A stretch of DNA of 64,000 nt from Trebouxia sp. TZW2008 (Eukaryota > Chlorophyta > Trebouxiophyceae > Trebouxiales > Trebouxiaceae): positions 124,001 to 188,000 of the forward strand of contig BDIU01000277.1 of NCBI GenBank assembly GCA_002118135.1. Direction: 5' to 3'. Numbering within the stretch: the first letter of the stretch is position 1; each line of letters starts with the position of its first letter. This document shows, in pieces, positions 45,466-55,980 of the stretch. A program made the position numbers and the translations under genes. The notes below the pieces were generated by a model. The model did no database searches. It was not told the origin of the DNA and saw nothing but the letters and a program-made list of their open reading frames with translations.

Positions 45466-48400
45466 ATGGACTCGCGCCAGAAGAGGCTGGTCAAGTCCGT
45501 GGTCAAAAAGGTCCACCCAGACTTGCTGTCGAAACATCCGCTTGAGCAACTGCATAACTCTGAGTCTCTCAAGGTGAGCAAAGCGATCCAATGTTCCCAA
45601 GTCGACGTTGACTTTCCAGCATTGCGCAGTCTAATGCACAGTCATATGCAGGTCCTCAACGCTTATGTGCAACACCTGTCAAAGGGAGAGCCTGTGTCCC
45701 AGCATAACATACGCTTCTGCACAGTCAATGCGGGTCACATCAACAAAGTTGAAGTAGAGCTGCCCTCTTCTGGCAGCCTGTCGCCTCTATTCCATGCATT
45801 TGGACTGATTTCTGACGATGAGTTCAGCAGTCAGCGTCACTCACCTTCAGGTTAGCAGCACACATGTTGACACTTGTCTGTGGCATCATGCATGAGCTCA
45901 GTCTCGCAACTGTTCACCGTGTCTCAGCCAACGTGAAGGCTGTTCAGTGCTTGCAGCCCGCATGGTCACTGCTTCCATATGGTACAGTATGTGACCAACA
46001 GCCATGTGCATGCAAAAAGTTGATTGCTTTTCTTGAGTTTTGACACGACATAGTCTGGTCGCTGCAACACGCGTGAGTGAGTTGGAAGTCTATGCTATCA
46101 GCTCTGCCAAACCACAAACTGTGTCAAATATGCTCTACAGGAGCAGCTGATGTTGATTTCCTTGCGTGGCTGAGGGGAACTGTCTCTCAAGCTGCACGAG
46201 TAGCTGAGGAGTACCAGACCCTGACTCAGATAGTGCAGGACGTCAGAGCTGACATTGAAAGCCAGTTTCAGCTGACATGCGTCATGGTGAGCCGTTCAAA
46301 TGAGGGTGCAACTGTGACATTTGCATAAATTGGTGTCAGTCTGCAGAGCATTCAGCATTGTTCTATACTTGTCTTCTGTGATCAATACGAGGTGAGAGAG
46401 TTGCACTGCGCAAGTGATACGCAGGCTTTGACTTGCTGCACATTGACATTGATGCCTGATGCTTGCAACCCCAGATGCACAGCTAGCAATGTTGGTGGCG
46501 CATTGTGCTTGTCTCTGGGAGACACTAGCAGCTATCTTTGCCTGCCAACTCCTGCCAGCATTGCCCATCTAGCAGCAATGTGTCTGCTGCAGCATGCATT
46601 CCAAGCTTGCGTGCCTGCATCCCAAAAGACATGAACAGAGTTGACCAATTTTGATGTTGAGCATAAGCTGCTCAGCATATGCAGGGCTCACTTGGCTTTG
46701 CAACATGAACGCACTACAGCATTCACTGCCAGCTTGCATGCCTGCATCCCAAAAGACATGAGTAGAGGCGACTGGTTTTGCTGTTGGGCATAAGCTGCCC
46801 ATCATATGCAGGGGTCCCTTGGCTCTGCAAAGTGAACGCATTACAGCATACACGGCAAGTTTGCATGCCAGCAGTCAAGGCCTGAGCAAGGTCAACTGCG
46901 TTTGCTGGTGAGTATAAGCTGCCATTGCTATGCAGGGGTCATTTGGGTTTGCAACACAGAGCACAGAGGAGCAGTTGGAGGATGTCCAGGCACTGCAAGT
47001 ATTGCAAGACTGCTTGACACAAGTCTGTCAAGACCAGCCTGATATGGTGAAGGGCTTGGCCATTCAGCTTTGCTCTCCAGGCAGTGTCCATCTTGAGGGC
47101 TGCTCTAAGGTATGCTGCATTACCTAACGCGGTCAAACTTGGTCAGAAACTCTGTCTCAGTCTCAGAAGCGTCATTTGGCTGAATGGCATGATACACATT
47201 CCTCAAGGAGAGTTACAAAGATTTGTCATTGATTGTCAAACCCATCCTGTCTTTGTTGGACGCAGCGTGCCACTAGCACGTGTGAGAGCCACCAGTTCTC
47301 ACGTCTTGACTGGCAACACTGTAATTGGGCTGACAAGCAGCTGTTGCCTTGAGTTCATGTGTAGACTGAATGGTGCATCTGGTTGACATGCTGTTCAATC
47401 AATTAATCAAACAATCAATCCACCAATCCACCCACAAACAAACCAACCAATCAATCAATCTATCTGGCAATCAAACAATCAATCAGTCCAGTCAGTCAGT
47501 CAGTCAGTCAATCAACCAATCACTCAATCACTCAATCAATCAATCAATCAATCAGTCAACCAAGCAATCAGTTTTTACTGTCTTGAGGACCCGACAGGGG
47601 GTCATACAGACAATGGCAAGATCGTAAGATTGCAAGTGGCTGATATGTCATGCAGAGTCATGTGGGCAATGATGGCACCTTGTATCTAAGGCCAGACCCA
47701 GACAGCATACAAGCTGACCTACTCAGCCTGGACCTGCAGCATGCTCAGCAGCTGAGCAAACAGTCAGGGGACCAGAGTCAGCAAGTCAGGTACAGTGACT
47801 TTTCTTTATAACAACTGCTTTGATCCCCAAGAAATTTGTCTTTACATTGACTTGTCCTTGCTCGGGGGTGCCAGGTTGAATGCGGTGAATGGTTTCCAAA
47901 TGCGTTCTCCTTACGGCATGTGTCCTTATAAAGAGAAGTCACTGTACAGTCCAAAAGCAACATCTTGTCTGTCCATGTTGAGTGAGCTGCTTTGAGCATT
48001 GTCACCAGTGCAAGGACAGTGGTTGCAGGCAGAGTAGTGAGCATCACCTTACGTTGCATTGCCATGATTATGATCATGACTCATGTTTTGTTTATATGCA
48101 ATTGCCATCACTTGCATCACAACTAGCTAAGCAGCCAACGACAACAGTGACTTGGCTGATCAGCCCCATGTCACAAACACGCTTGTGATGCAAAATTGCA
48201 TGCTTATATCAGTTCAATCAGCGCAAGATTTGAATCTGAGCATTCTTGCACACCCAGCATATCACTGCCGTGATGCACACACCATGTTTGGCAATGCAGG
48301 GCTGCAACAGAAGCCTTGAAAGACATGCTAGGTGTGGACGATGTCTGGTTCTGGTCTCGCAGTCAATCTGTCAACGAGGAGTTCTTGCAATGGGCTCATC

Positions 48401-50392
48401 GAGTGCTTGAGCACAGGTGACCCTTTACTGCGTGCCTGCAATGGTCACAATTCAGCTAAGCCTGCATGTGTTTGTTCAGCGACTCCCACCGTCTCTTCAC
48501 TTAAGTATCTGTATGAACAGATGCCTGTCAGGCTTTTGCATAGACACGAGCTTGACGTGGCTAATGTGTACTAACAAAACCCTGTGCAGAATGCCAATGC
48601 CTTTCAAATTGTGCTGCACCTAACATCAGACTTGTCAGCTGCAGTTTTGTGCCCTTGCTCAATTCCACCAGCGTCATTCATGGAGCGTACTTCCAGCATT
48701 CAGAACACTCAAGGTCTCAGCCACAGCTGCATTAGAGTGTTGCTGTGCAGTGTTTTCCATGAGCTGCTAGGGGCGCACCCACAGGGACTTTGCAGACGCT
48801 GTGAGCTTGCATTAGTGACAGGCAAATATGCCTTGGGTTCTGGGTTCTGGTTTTGTTGTTTTGGGCAGCCCTGTTACACAACTCGCTGTATGTGCAGGGA
48901 GTCCTGCCAAGCTGAAACAGAAGGAAGGACGCATGCCTTCAGGTTGCTGGTGCATGCTGACATGTCTGCGCCCACACTGGAGTATGGTGACACATATGGA
49001 GCTCTGCAGGTTTGTGTCGATGCTCACGCGTCATGGTGGCGCAAGCCCCTGCATCTGCAAATGCCAGACAAAGCATAGGCTGCAGCTTCAGCTCAATGCA
49101 ACTTGACAAGCAAGCTGAGGATGATATTCCACAACTTAGGCCTCCCCGCTTGCAGAATGCAGCACAATGGCGAGCTGTCATGCGCGCTGCGGCTTGCATG
49201 ACTGCCATCCTGTCCTTTTCCAAACCAAGCGTGTTCATTGTTACATGGTGACTGCTGCAACGTACCTCTTGCCTGCAATCACAGTGTCAGCAACAATTTC
49301 TGCCAATGGTAGTGCTTACAGATATTTCATCATATTGAGTACAACTCCCATGGCAATGCAGGTGAGTACAGAGTGCGAGCCCCAGCAACTGATTGACTAC
49401 CTTCATGGGGAAGCAGCAAATGCAGCCAGTGCCACAGCTGCAGCTCAAGACAAAGCCAGGGGTGAAGAAGAGCGGCTGCTTGAGTCAGCACGCGTTGCGC
49501 TTGGAGCCCAACAGATCATCAGAGTGTGCTCTCAGAATGAGCACCCTAGCGTCAGCCGGCCTCTTCAACAGCTGATTCGTAGTGCGGCAGCTGTGAAACA
49601 GCATGTTGATCTCTCAGGTGTGTCCACAGGCTGCACTGGCATTGGTATCAAATGTCTGAGGCAAAGCAGTCATCATGTAGATCCTGTCATGTAGATCACA
49701 TGGCATTGAAAGATAGCTGCTAGTGCATGTCATCAGTGTTGTTTCGCGTAAATTATTGAGAGGAATGATATGGACAGGCTCTGTGCATGTATTTACTTGG
49801 CGCTGTTGATGTAACATGCTGATTTACACAGCAAAAGTTGCTGCTTTCTGTCCGTAAATATTCTTTCATGCTTGCAAGGCTTCAGTGACAAAACGCCAAT
49901 TGCATGTTGCAGGTGTCACACTGGCGATAGATGACTGCTATGATGTATGGGGCTCAGGAATCATTTCAATTCCATGGGACTTCAGTGTTCAGGATCTCAA
50001 ACCACAACTGCTGAAATTGCTTGGCCCTGGCCCTCAAAAACCAGAAAGACCAGCTGTTGGAGCAAAGACTACGGCAATGCATCCTTTATCAAAACATTCT
50101 AGACAAGCCCTCAAAACACCTGTCATGCGAAGTGCGATGCATTCAGGTTGTCGGTGTCAGTCAGCTAGCCTGTTTGGATGTTCCCCTGTTGTCAAGCCTC
50201 GAAATCATGGACGGACTATTGCTCCAAGAAGTTCGCATGCAAGGAATAATGCGTCAATTTGTTTTGGAAAGCGCTTACAGGTGGGTTGGCACATCTAAAG
50301 CTGTGCCAGCACAGCGTCGCCACGTTTGTCTCGGGCCAAAGTTCGCGTGGGTGCTTTCCAGTTTGTACAGTATGACTTTGCTGCTGCGGTAG
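45466..50392 (+). CDS. TCAIM-like protein (DUF4460/DUF4461 family), probably mitochondrial
   Basis: Exons 45466-45573, 45652-45850, 46141-46286, 46936-47109, 47656-47789, 48300-48416, about 48892-49010, about 49362-49611 and 49913 to about 50290. The first seven junctions up to 48416 keep frame. The N-terminus RQKRLVKSVVKKVHPDLLS followed by HP and NSESLKVLN is the DUF4460 signature of TCAIM (T-cell activation inhibitor, mitochondrial). Later segments (LTLAIDD..ISIPWDF, with the IPWDF block) resemble DUF4461. Human TCAIM is mitochondrial; function in algae is unknown. The phase from 48416 to the next exons is unresolved. In the exon from 49913 the frame shifts by one base near 50022, after which the helix KNQKDQLLEQRLRQ continues. 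The 3' end is uncertain. A MITE touches the donor at 47790. Confidence 0.7.
46670..46970 (+). repeat. Three-copy echo of an exon 5' end in the TCAIM-like gene
   Basis: The acceptor and start of exon 46936-47109 (TATGCAGGGGTCATTTGGGT) is preceded by copies near 46678 and 46808 (ATGCAGGGCTCACTTGGCT and ATGCAGGGGTCCCTTGGCT). The whole repeated unit is about 128 bp and includes the intron stretch with CATCCCAAAAGACATGA. Both upstream copies keep an AG. Confidence 0.9.
47392..47570. repeat. (ATCA)n microsatellite, imperfect
   Basis: About 180 bp of ATCA/CAAT and CAGT tetranucleotide repeats with interruptions in an intron of the TCAIM-like gene. Confidence 0.95.
47793..47944. mobile_element. MITE, copy 2, inverted relative to copy 1
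   Basis: A 152-bp element flanked by TA repeats (47791-47792 and 47945-47946). Termini CAGTGACTTTTCTTTATAA and CTTATAAAGAGAAGTCACTG form inverted repeats. Read in the opposite sense it aligns along most of its length with copy 1 at 41161-41334 (shared TGACTGCTTTG..CCAAGAAA.TTGTC block). It is non-coding. Its left TA junction coincides with a splice donor. Confidence 0.87.
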
Positions 50393-51453
50393 CCGTTGTG
50401 TGCTATTTTTTTCTCAATTTTGGAGGTTTAGCAAATTTTGGCATACGTGCAACTCACCATAAGTACCATAAAAGCAATAATGTGTGTGGCTTGTCCAATA
50501 AGCTGATTATGAGCACCCCATATCTGAAGATTTGTTGAGTGTTGCCCTGGGCAATCATTCATGTTCTGGGACTGAGACAGACTGTTGCCGGTAGCGCCTG
50601 CAACACTTTGTCACTGTCCCTGAACATGAGCGGAAGTCCGGGGCAGCTAATGGCCGCTGCAGCAAGTCCAACTCAGCAAATGACCGGCACAAGGTGTTAG
50701 GGAAGTCTTTGTGCAACCTCAATCACAAGAGTCTAGACACATTCACAGCCTGCCTTAAACCAGTGTTGCAGTGCATTTGGGTTTGTCATCATCAATAGTG
50801 ATGCGCATTCTAGGTCTCAAAACCAAGCTACTTCTGTAATTGAGGCAGTGCAATTCTGATATAAACTATTAAGTGTGCAAATTTCAGCCATAGGCATGTG
50901 CATTGCTGTTGCGCTTGGGTCATCATGACTTGATAAAGCAGAGCATGCGCATCTGCTGAACACTGTGCCAATGCATGCAGCTTGCGAGAAGCACTTTGAC
51001 GACCCATTCCAGCTGAGATGCATCATCCTTGGTGCCTCAACAGCAGCAGTTGAGCTTGCATGCTTATGAGATTTTGCACTTGACAGTTCAACGTCAGCTC
51101 AGCATAGACACAACAGCCAATGCAAACGCCCACTCAGGTCCAAGGTCAAGAAGACTGCTTCAAAAACCCTTTTGCGCAGTGGAGTCCAATCTGAGTTGCA
51201 ATGGTGGTCTGTGTAATAGCAACCACAATGCCTGGACTCAATACAAGCCAATACCCTTTCCTACAAGCTGTTATGCATACTATTACTGTTCATTGCCTCT
51301 TTGGTCCTTATCGTAACTGAAAAGATCAGGGTTGCTCGGAGCTGTCCAGCAAGGATGGTGCCTGAAGAGGAGTTGATGGTGGTGAGCAGGTGGGATTTTG
51401 ATTTGAAAACTTTCCCTTCAAAGGCTTGCAACCTTGGCCAGTGCTCTTCTTGT
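50393..51453. other. Intergenic region between convergent TCAIM-like and LC8-type genes
   Basis: About 1 kb. It probably holds the 3' part of the TCAIM-like gene and the LC8 3' UTR. An open plus-strand stretch at 50326-50538 (KVRVGAFQFVQYDFAAAVAV) may be a last TCAIM exon, but its phase does not match the exon before it. Otherwise nothing is seen. Confidence 0.4.
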
Positions 51454-51899
51454 CTATACTTCTGAGACAGAGAAAGGATTGTCTTTGGACTTGAACAACA
51501 CTATGTGGACTGTGTCTACTTTGACATGAATGTAGTAGCGTGTTTCATGGCTTATGGCAGCTGCAGACACAGGAAAGGCTCAGAAAGTATATAAGATGGC
51601 TGATAAGTTTGCACTTCTTGAGGAAGCTTACTGGCGAAATTTTTGCCACATACGCAATGAAAGACTCCCTCAGTCGCCTTGCCACTGCCTGGATATTTCT
51701 TGTCGAACTGGTGCTTGACGTGGGAAGCGATGTCCTTATATTGCTTGAATTTGTGCACAGCCTCCAAGCAGACCTCTATGGCGCTTTCTTCGTAACTGCT
51801 GGCCATGTGGCTTTCGACAACTTTGATACTGTGCGACTTCAGCAGGTCGGCAGTGGTCAAAGGCTTCTCGCCTTGCTCTTGCTGCTCGGCGTCAGCCAT
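51454..51899 (-). CDS. Divergent LC8-type dynein light chain
   Basis: Two exons, 51899-51632 and 51560-51454, joined at donor GTAAGC and acceptor CTGCAG, give 124 residues. LC8 features: AIEVCLEAV helix, KDIASHVKHQFDKKY, FHCVCGKNFA, SHETRYYIHV and HIVLFK, which correspond to the LC8 helices and the beta strands that bind partner peptides. It differs from canonical LC8 (about 90 residues) by an N-terminal extension rich in Q and E, an insertion GSGKATEG before FHC, and a C-terminal extension. Such divergent members occur as axonemal dynein light chains in Chlamydomonas, so a flagellar role is plausible. The ATG is the first in frame before the helix. It is divergent from the eS6 gene. Confidence 0.92.
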
Positions 51900-52308
51900 C
51901 ACAGCTGCTATGTGCCGGCCCCAAGCAACTCAGGCAAAGACTAGATCACGATGGACGAGCTGCCGGGGTCACGAAGTGCAGCGTCAAGCCACAAATCATG
52001 CAAAGGCAGCAGGTCACCCTGGACAAGTAGGATCTGCTGGAGTGAAGAGTTTGCCGCGAAATTCTGTGGATGTTGCACGTGCGCTCAAAGTCGATCATGT
52101 GGGTGCTCATGGCCGCTTTTGCATGACTCATATTTTAGTCATGTCATGTGCGTGAGCCTGATGCACGCACCGCGACAAGACTTCTTCGCATGTCCGTGGC
52201 TTCTAAATGTCATTAGCCGCCAAGCCTTACAGGTGCGTACAGTGCTAGTGAAGGCCTCTTTGACGCTTGTGTCTTGTTAGTGGCTGGCCCTGGTACTTCG
52301 GGCCCAGT
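51900..52308. promoter_or_regulatory. Shared promoter region of LC8-type and eS6 genes
   Basis: About 410 bp between two head-to-head start codons, moderately CG-rich. It must contain the 5' leader and promoter of the ribosomal protein gene. No specific element is recognised. Confidence 0.4.
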
Positions 52309-55279
52309 ATGAAGCTCAACATAGCGTACCCGGCCACCGGGTGCCAAAAGAAGATTGAGATTGACGATGACGCCAAGCTGTAAGCGAGTTCATGCACACA
52401 CTGCTGCACACTGCTATCAGTGTTGCAGCCTTGCTGTTTTACACTTGACGTTGAATGTGAGCCAAGCTGTTGGCTGATGCAGACGTGCCTTCTACGACAA
52501 GCGGTTGGCACAGGAGGTCAACGGTGAAGCTTTGGGCGAGGTAAAATGCCCTGTTTCAAAGTATTTGCAGAAGAGCGCGTAGCGTGTCGCGCCATTGCTT
52601 CGCAAGGGCCGCGTCTGATTCCGCAAGCTCCTCTTGCAGGAGTTCAATGGATACATCTTCAAGATTATGGGTGGACAGGACAAGCAGGGCTTTCCCATGA
52701 AGCAGGGTGTGCTGGTTCCAGGCCGTGTTCGCCTGCTCATGAAGCCTGGCGACAGCTGCTTCCGCGGCTACGGTCGCAGAAAGGGAGAGCGTCGCAGAAA
52801 GTCGGTCAGGGGTTGCATCGTCTCCCCAGACCTTTCAGTTCTGAACCTGATGATTGTCAAGCAGGGTGCGCGCTGATCACCACTGCCAAATTGGGTTGTG
52901 TCAACACGGCATCATCTGTCAGTCAGTACAGCAGAGCTGTCAGAAGCATCTGATTTGACAGCAGTCAAGGCAACATCCTGGTCTTCCGTCAGTAAGCAGC
53001 CTCGACAGTCTCTCAAGGATGCAGCCATCAGCTGCAACAGTCACGTCCAGTTTATGGCGGTAACAATGCATCACCAGCACAGTAGCTGGACCTCTTGGGC
53101 TGCAAAGCCAGTAGCACAGCTAATGCGCCTTGTTCAGTCAGAACAGAATGCAGAGACCAGGTCTTTGTTATCAGTATTTGTTATCAGCTGGCAGATGTGC
53201 AAAGCTTCACCTCAGTTGCAATCATGATCTGCAATTATGGTGTGCAATATCATCATCACTGAGGATCATTGCAGAGAGATCAGCATCGGTCACTTGGACG
53301 GAAACATCAGCGCTCAAAGCTTTCTTTTCCTGCTTCATTGCATGCGACAGCGAAGTCATGCGATGCGCCTTTTTAAGGCAGCTGGAGCTTTTGAGAACTC
53401 AGCGTGTGAAAGCAATCAGTCCCATAACACAATGCACACAGCAATCCCATAGCACGCAGCACAAGCTGCAGCCCTTCACGCTTCACAGCATATGCACAGC
53501 AGCTAGATTTGTTTTGTACTGTAAAGCATCTTGACGATTGCTTCAGCCGAATTTGAACTGTGAAGTGTGTGTGCAGGCCCAGGAGACTTGCCAGGGCTGA
53601 CTGATGATGACAAACCACGCATGCGTGGACCCAAGAGAGCTTCCAAGATCAGGAAGCTGTTCAACCTGACCAAGGATGATGATGTGCGCAAGTATGTCAA
53701 CACCTACAGGCGTACTTTCGAGGGTAAGAGCTCCGCTATGTTGACACCCGTACCGATGCCGTTGTGGATCCTGACTTGGATTCATTCATTTCCTGCATTA
53801 TAACGTGTGCTAGGCAGGCTCAGCAGGCCCAACTAGATACGTACAGCAGCAAATAACTGTCTGCAACCACTTCGGTCTGACTTGGAATGAATGGTGACAC
53901 TTGCATCATCCTAGTCTGAGCTGGTATTGCCGGTATTGCCGAAGAACTCTCATATTTGGGCGATTCATCCTGGCCTGGATGGTCCTACATATGTTGCATG
54001 ACCAGTGTCAAGCAGGAGTCTCTATTGAATTGTGGTGTGCGTAGAGTATGCAGATCATCTTGCACTGGGCTATCAAGCTTTTATAGGCAATTGTTTTGCA
54101 GCGCACCTCCTGTGCTGTGACCTGCATACAGCACAGAAGGTCACTGCATGCCGAATGCTTGTAACAGTGTTTTTGCTCACTTCCAGATGCCGTGCATGTA
54201 CCGCCTGCATCCAAGAGCAGCGCTCATAGCATCAGTGGTCATGCATGAAGGAGTGCACATGCTACCATTCAGGCTTATATTTGGGCACTGGCTCAAGCTC
54301 GTAGTCAGCATTGTTCAGAAGGGGGCGTATGGTGCATGCATTACATGTGAGAAATATGTCACAGCATGTACAGGCTTGTTCACATTGCTGCTGACCCTCC
54401 GACCTCACTCAGTGATGCCTTGAGTGTGTCGAGCTTGCAAAGCTTGTCACACTTCAATGAACTGAAGTCATGGTGCCACAGGCAAGCAGCGTGTGTCAGC
54501 ATAATTGCTGTGTAGCAGCACAGCCAATTTGCATATGTTAATGTAGGGTTAGAGTTTGAGTCTGTGTATTGATTGAGTCGTTGTATTACAGGCAAGGATG
54601 GTAAGAGCCACAGCAAGGCTCCCAAGATTCAGCGCTTGGTGACACCCCTGACCCTGCAGAGGAAGAGGAGAAGAGCCTCTCTCATCAGGCGCAAGCAGGA
54701 AAAGGTGAGAGCTCCGCTGTACACATACGCATGATGGCTGGTGATATATGCTAGTGTGCACGTAGGCTTTTGACGCTGCCTGCAGATTCTGTTGGGCATC
54801 CAAGCATTGCTGTTGATGTTGCTGACATAGCTTGTCACATATAGGTGTTGCACTGTTGCCTCCCATGATGTGCTCAGCAGCGCCTGATCAGGCAAGCACA
54901 CTCACCTTGCCATTTCAAGGTCAGTACTAGCTGGAGGCTGCAGCATCCAGCTGGTTTTGGCTGAGGAATAGCAGTTTGGGCTTGCCAAGTGAGCCTGGTA
55001 CTCGCTGATGCATACAATGGTTGCACACGTCAAAGCATACAACATGCTTGGTGAATAGACCCCTTGTACAGCAGAAGAACCACCTCCTGTTGCTGAACGT
55101 TTATATCTTGTGCTGTGCAGAAATCAGCTGAGGCCCAGGAATACCACAAGTTGCTTGTGTCCAGATTGAAAGAGCAGAGGGAAAGGCGATCAGAGTCTTT
55201 GGCAAAGAAGAGAGCCATCAGAATGGCTTCTCAGGCATCTGCACAGGAAGCCACAACTGGCAAGCAGCCAGCGTCATAG
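52309..55279 (+). CDS. RPS6: 40S ribosomal protein S6 (eS6)
   Basis: Structural protein of the small cytosolic ribosomal subunit and classical TOR/S6-kinase target. Six exons join in frame: 52309-52379, 52483-52540, 52640-52865, 53577-53723, 54592-54704 and 55121-55279, giving 257 residues, close to the usual 245-250. Conserved blocks: [89 protein letters not shown], the KDDDVRKYV segment and the basic C-terminus. The C-terminal [12 protein letters not shown] is the plant-type serine cluster that is phosphorylated. The longest introns (0.7-0.9 kb) precede exons 4 and 5. No echo copies were noticed around its exons. Confidence 0.98.
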
Positions 55280-55980
55280 ACAGTGTAACAAGTACTGTAG
55301 ACCCACATTCGTGCGCCGCTGCCATGTGCATATACTCAGCTTTTGAATGGTACATGTCATCACAGAACTACATAGCAGCAGCAGCAGCAGCATGCTGCAT
55401 TTATTGTGCTTAAACGAAGCAAGGCTTGAACGCAGAAGATTTGCGCATTGCTGTTGTATACACGCAAAAGCGGTTTCATTTGCTAGGTGCATATCAGATG
55501 GGCAATGATTCCCAGCTTATACAAGCACTTTGAATTTGCACAGTTATGTGTATAAGATTTGTCCAGTAGCAATCAGAGTCGCAGTTGCTGGCCTACTTTG
55601 CTTTGAGACCTAGCACTGGCTATCTGCAACATGTAGTGGCCACCTGGCCACAGATGATCACATTTGAAAGACAGAGTCTTTGCCGTGCAATCATGATATG
55701 GGCCAGAAATTGTGTGTGACATAGACTAGCAACACGGCACGCTTTACGCATGCCTGCCTCTGCATGTCTCATCTGCGCATCCAAGCAGACTACACCAAAG
55801 TCAACATGGACTCGATGGTGTCATGCATGAAAAGGCAGCTCACTGGAAAACGTGTGAGACTCGAAGACCAAATGCTGCTGCAACTGCAACTCAATACTAC
55901 ACCACCACTCTTGCTAGCGCATGAACACAGACGCGCAACCGCAGCTGAGGCAGAACAGCTGCTCTACATTGGTGTCCTGC
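55280..55980. other. Intergenic region between convergent eS6 and HLB1-like genes
   Basis: Holds both 3' UTRs. TGTAA, the chlorophyte-type polyadenylation motif, occurs at 55284-55288, only a few bases after the eS6 stop, and may or may not be used. No gene is supported; a plus-strand frame at 55764-56054 overlaps the HLB1 end and lacks coding character. Confidence 0.4.
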
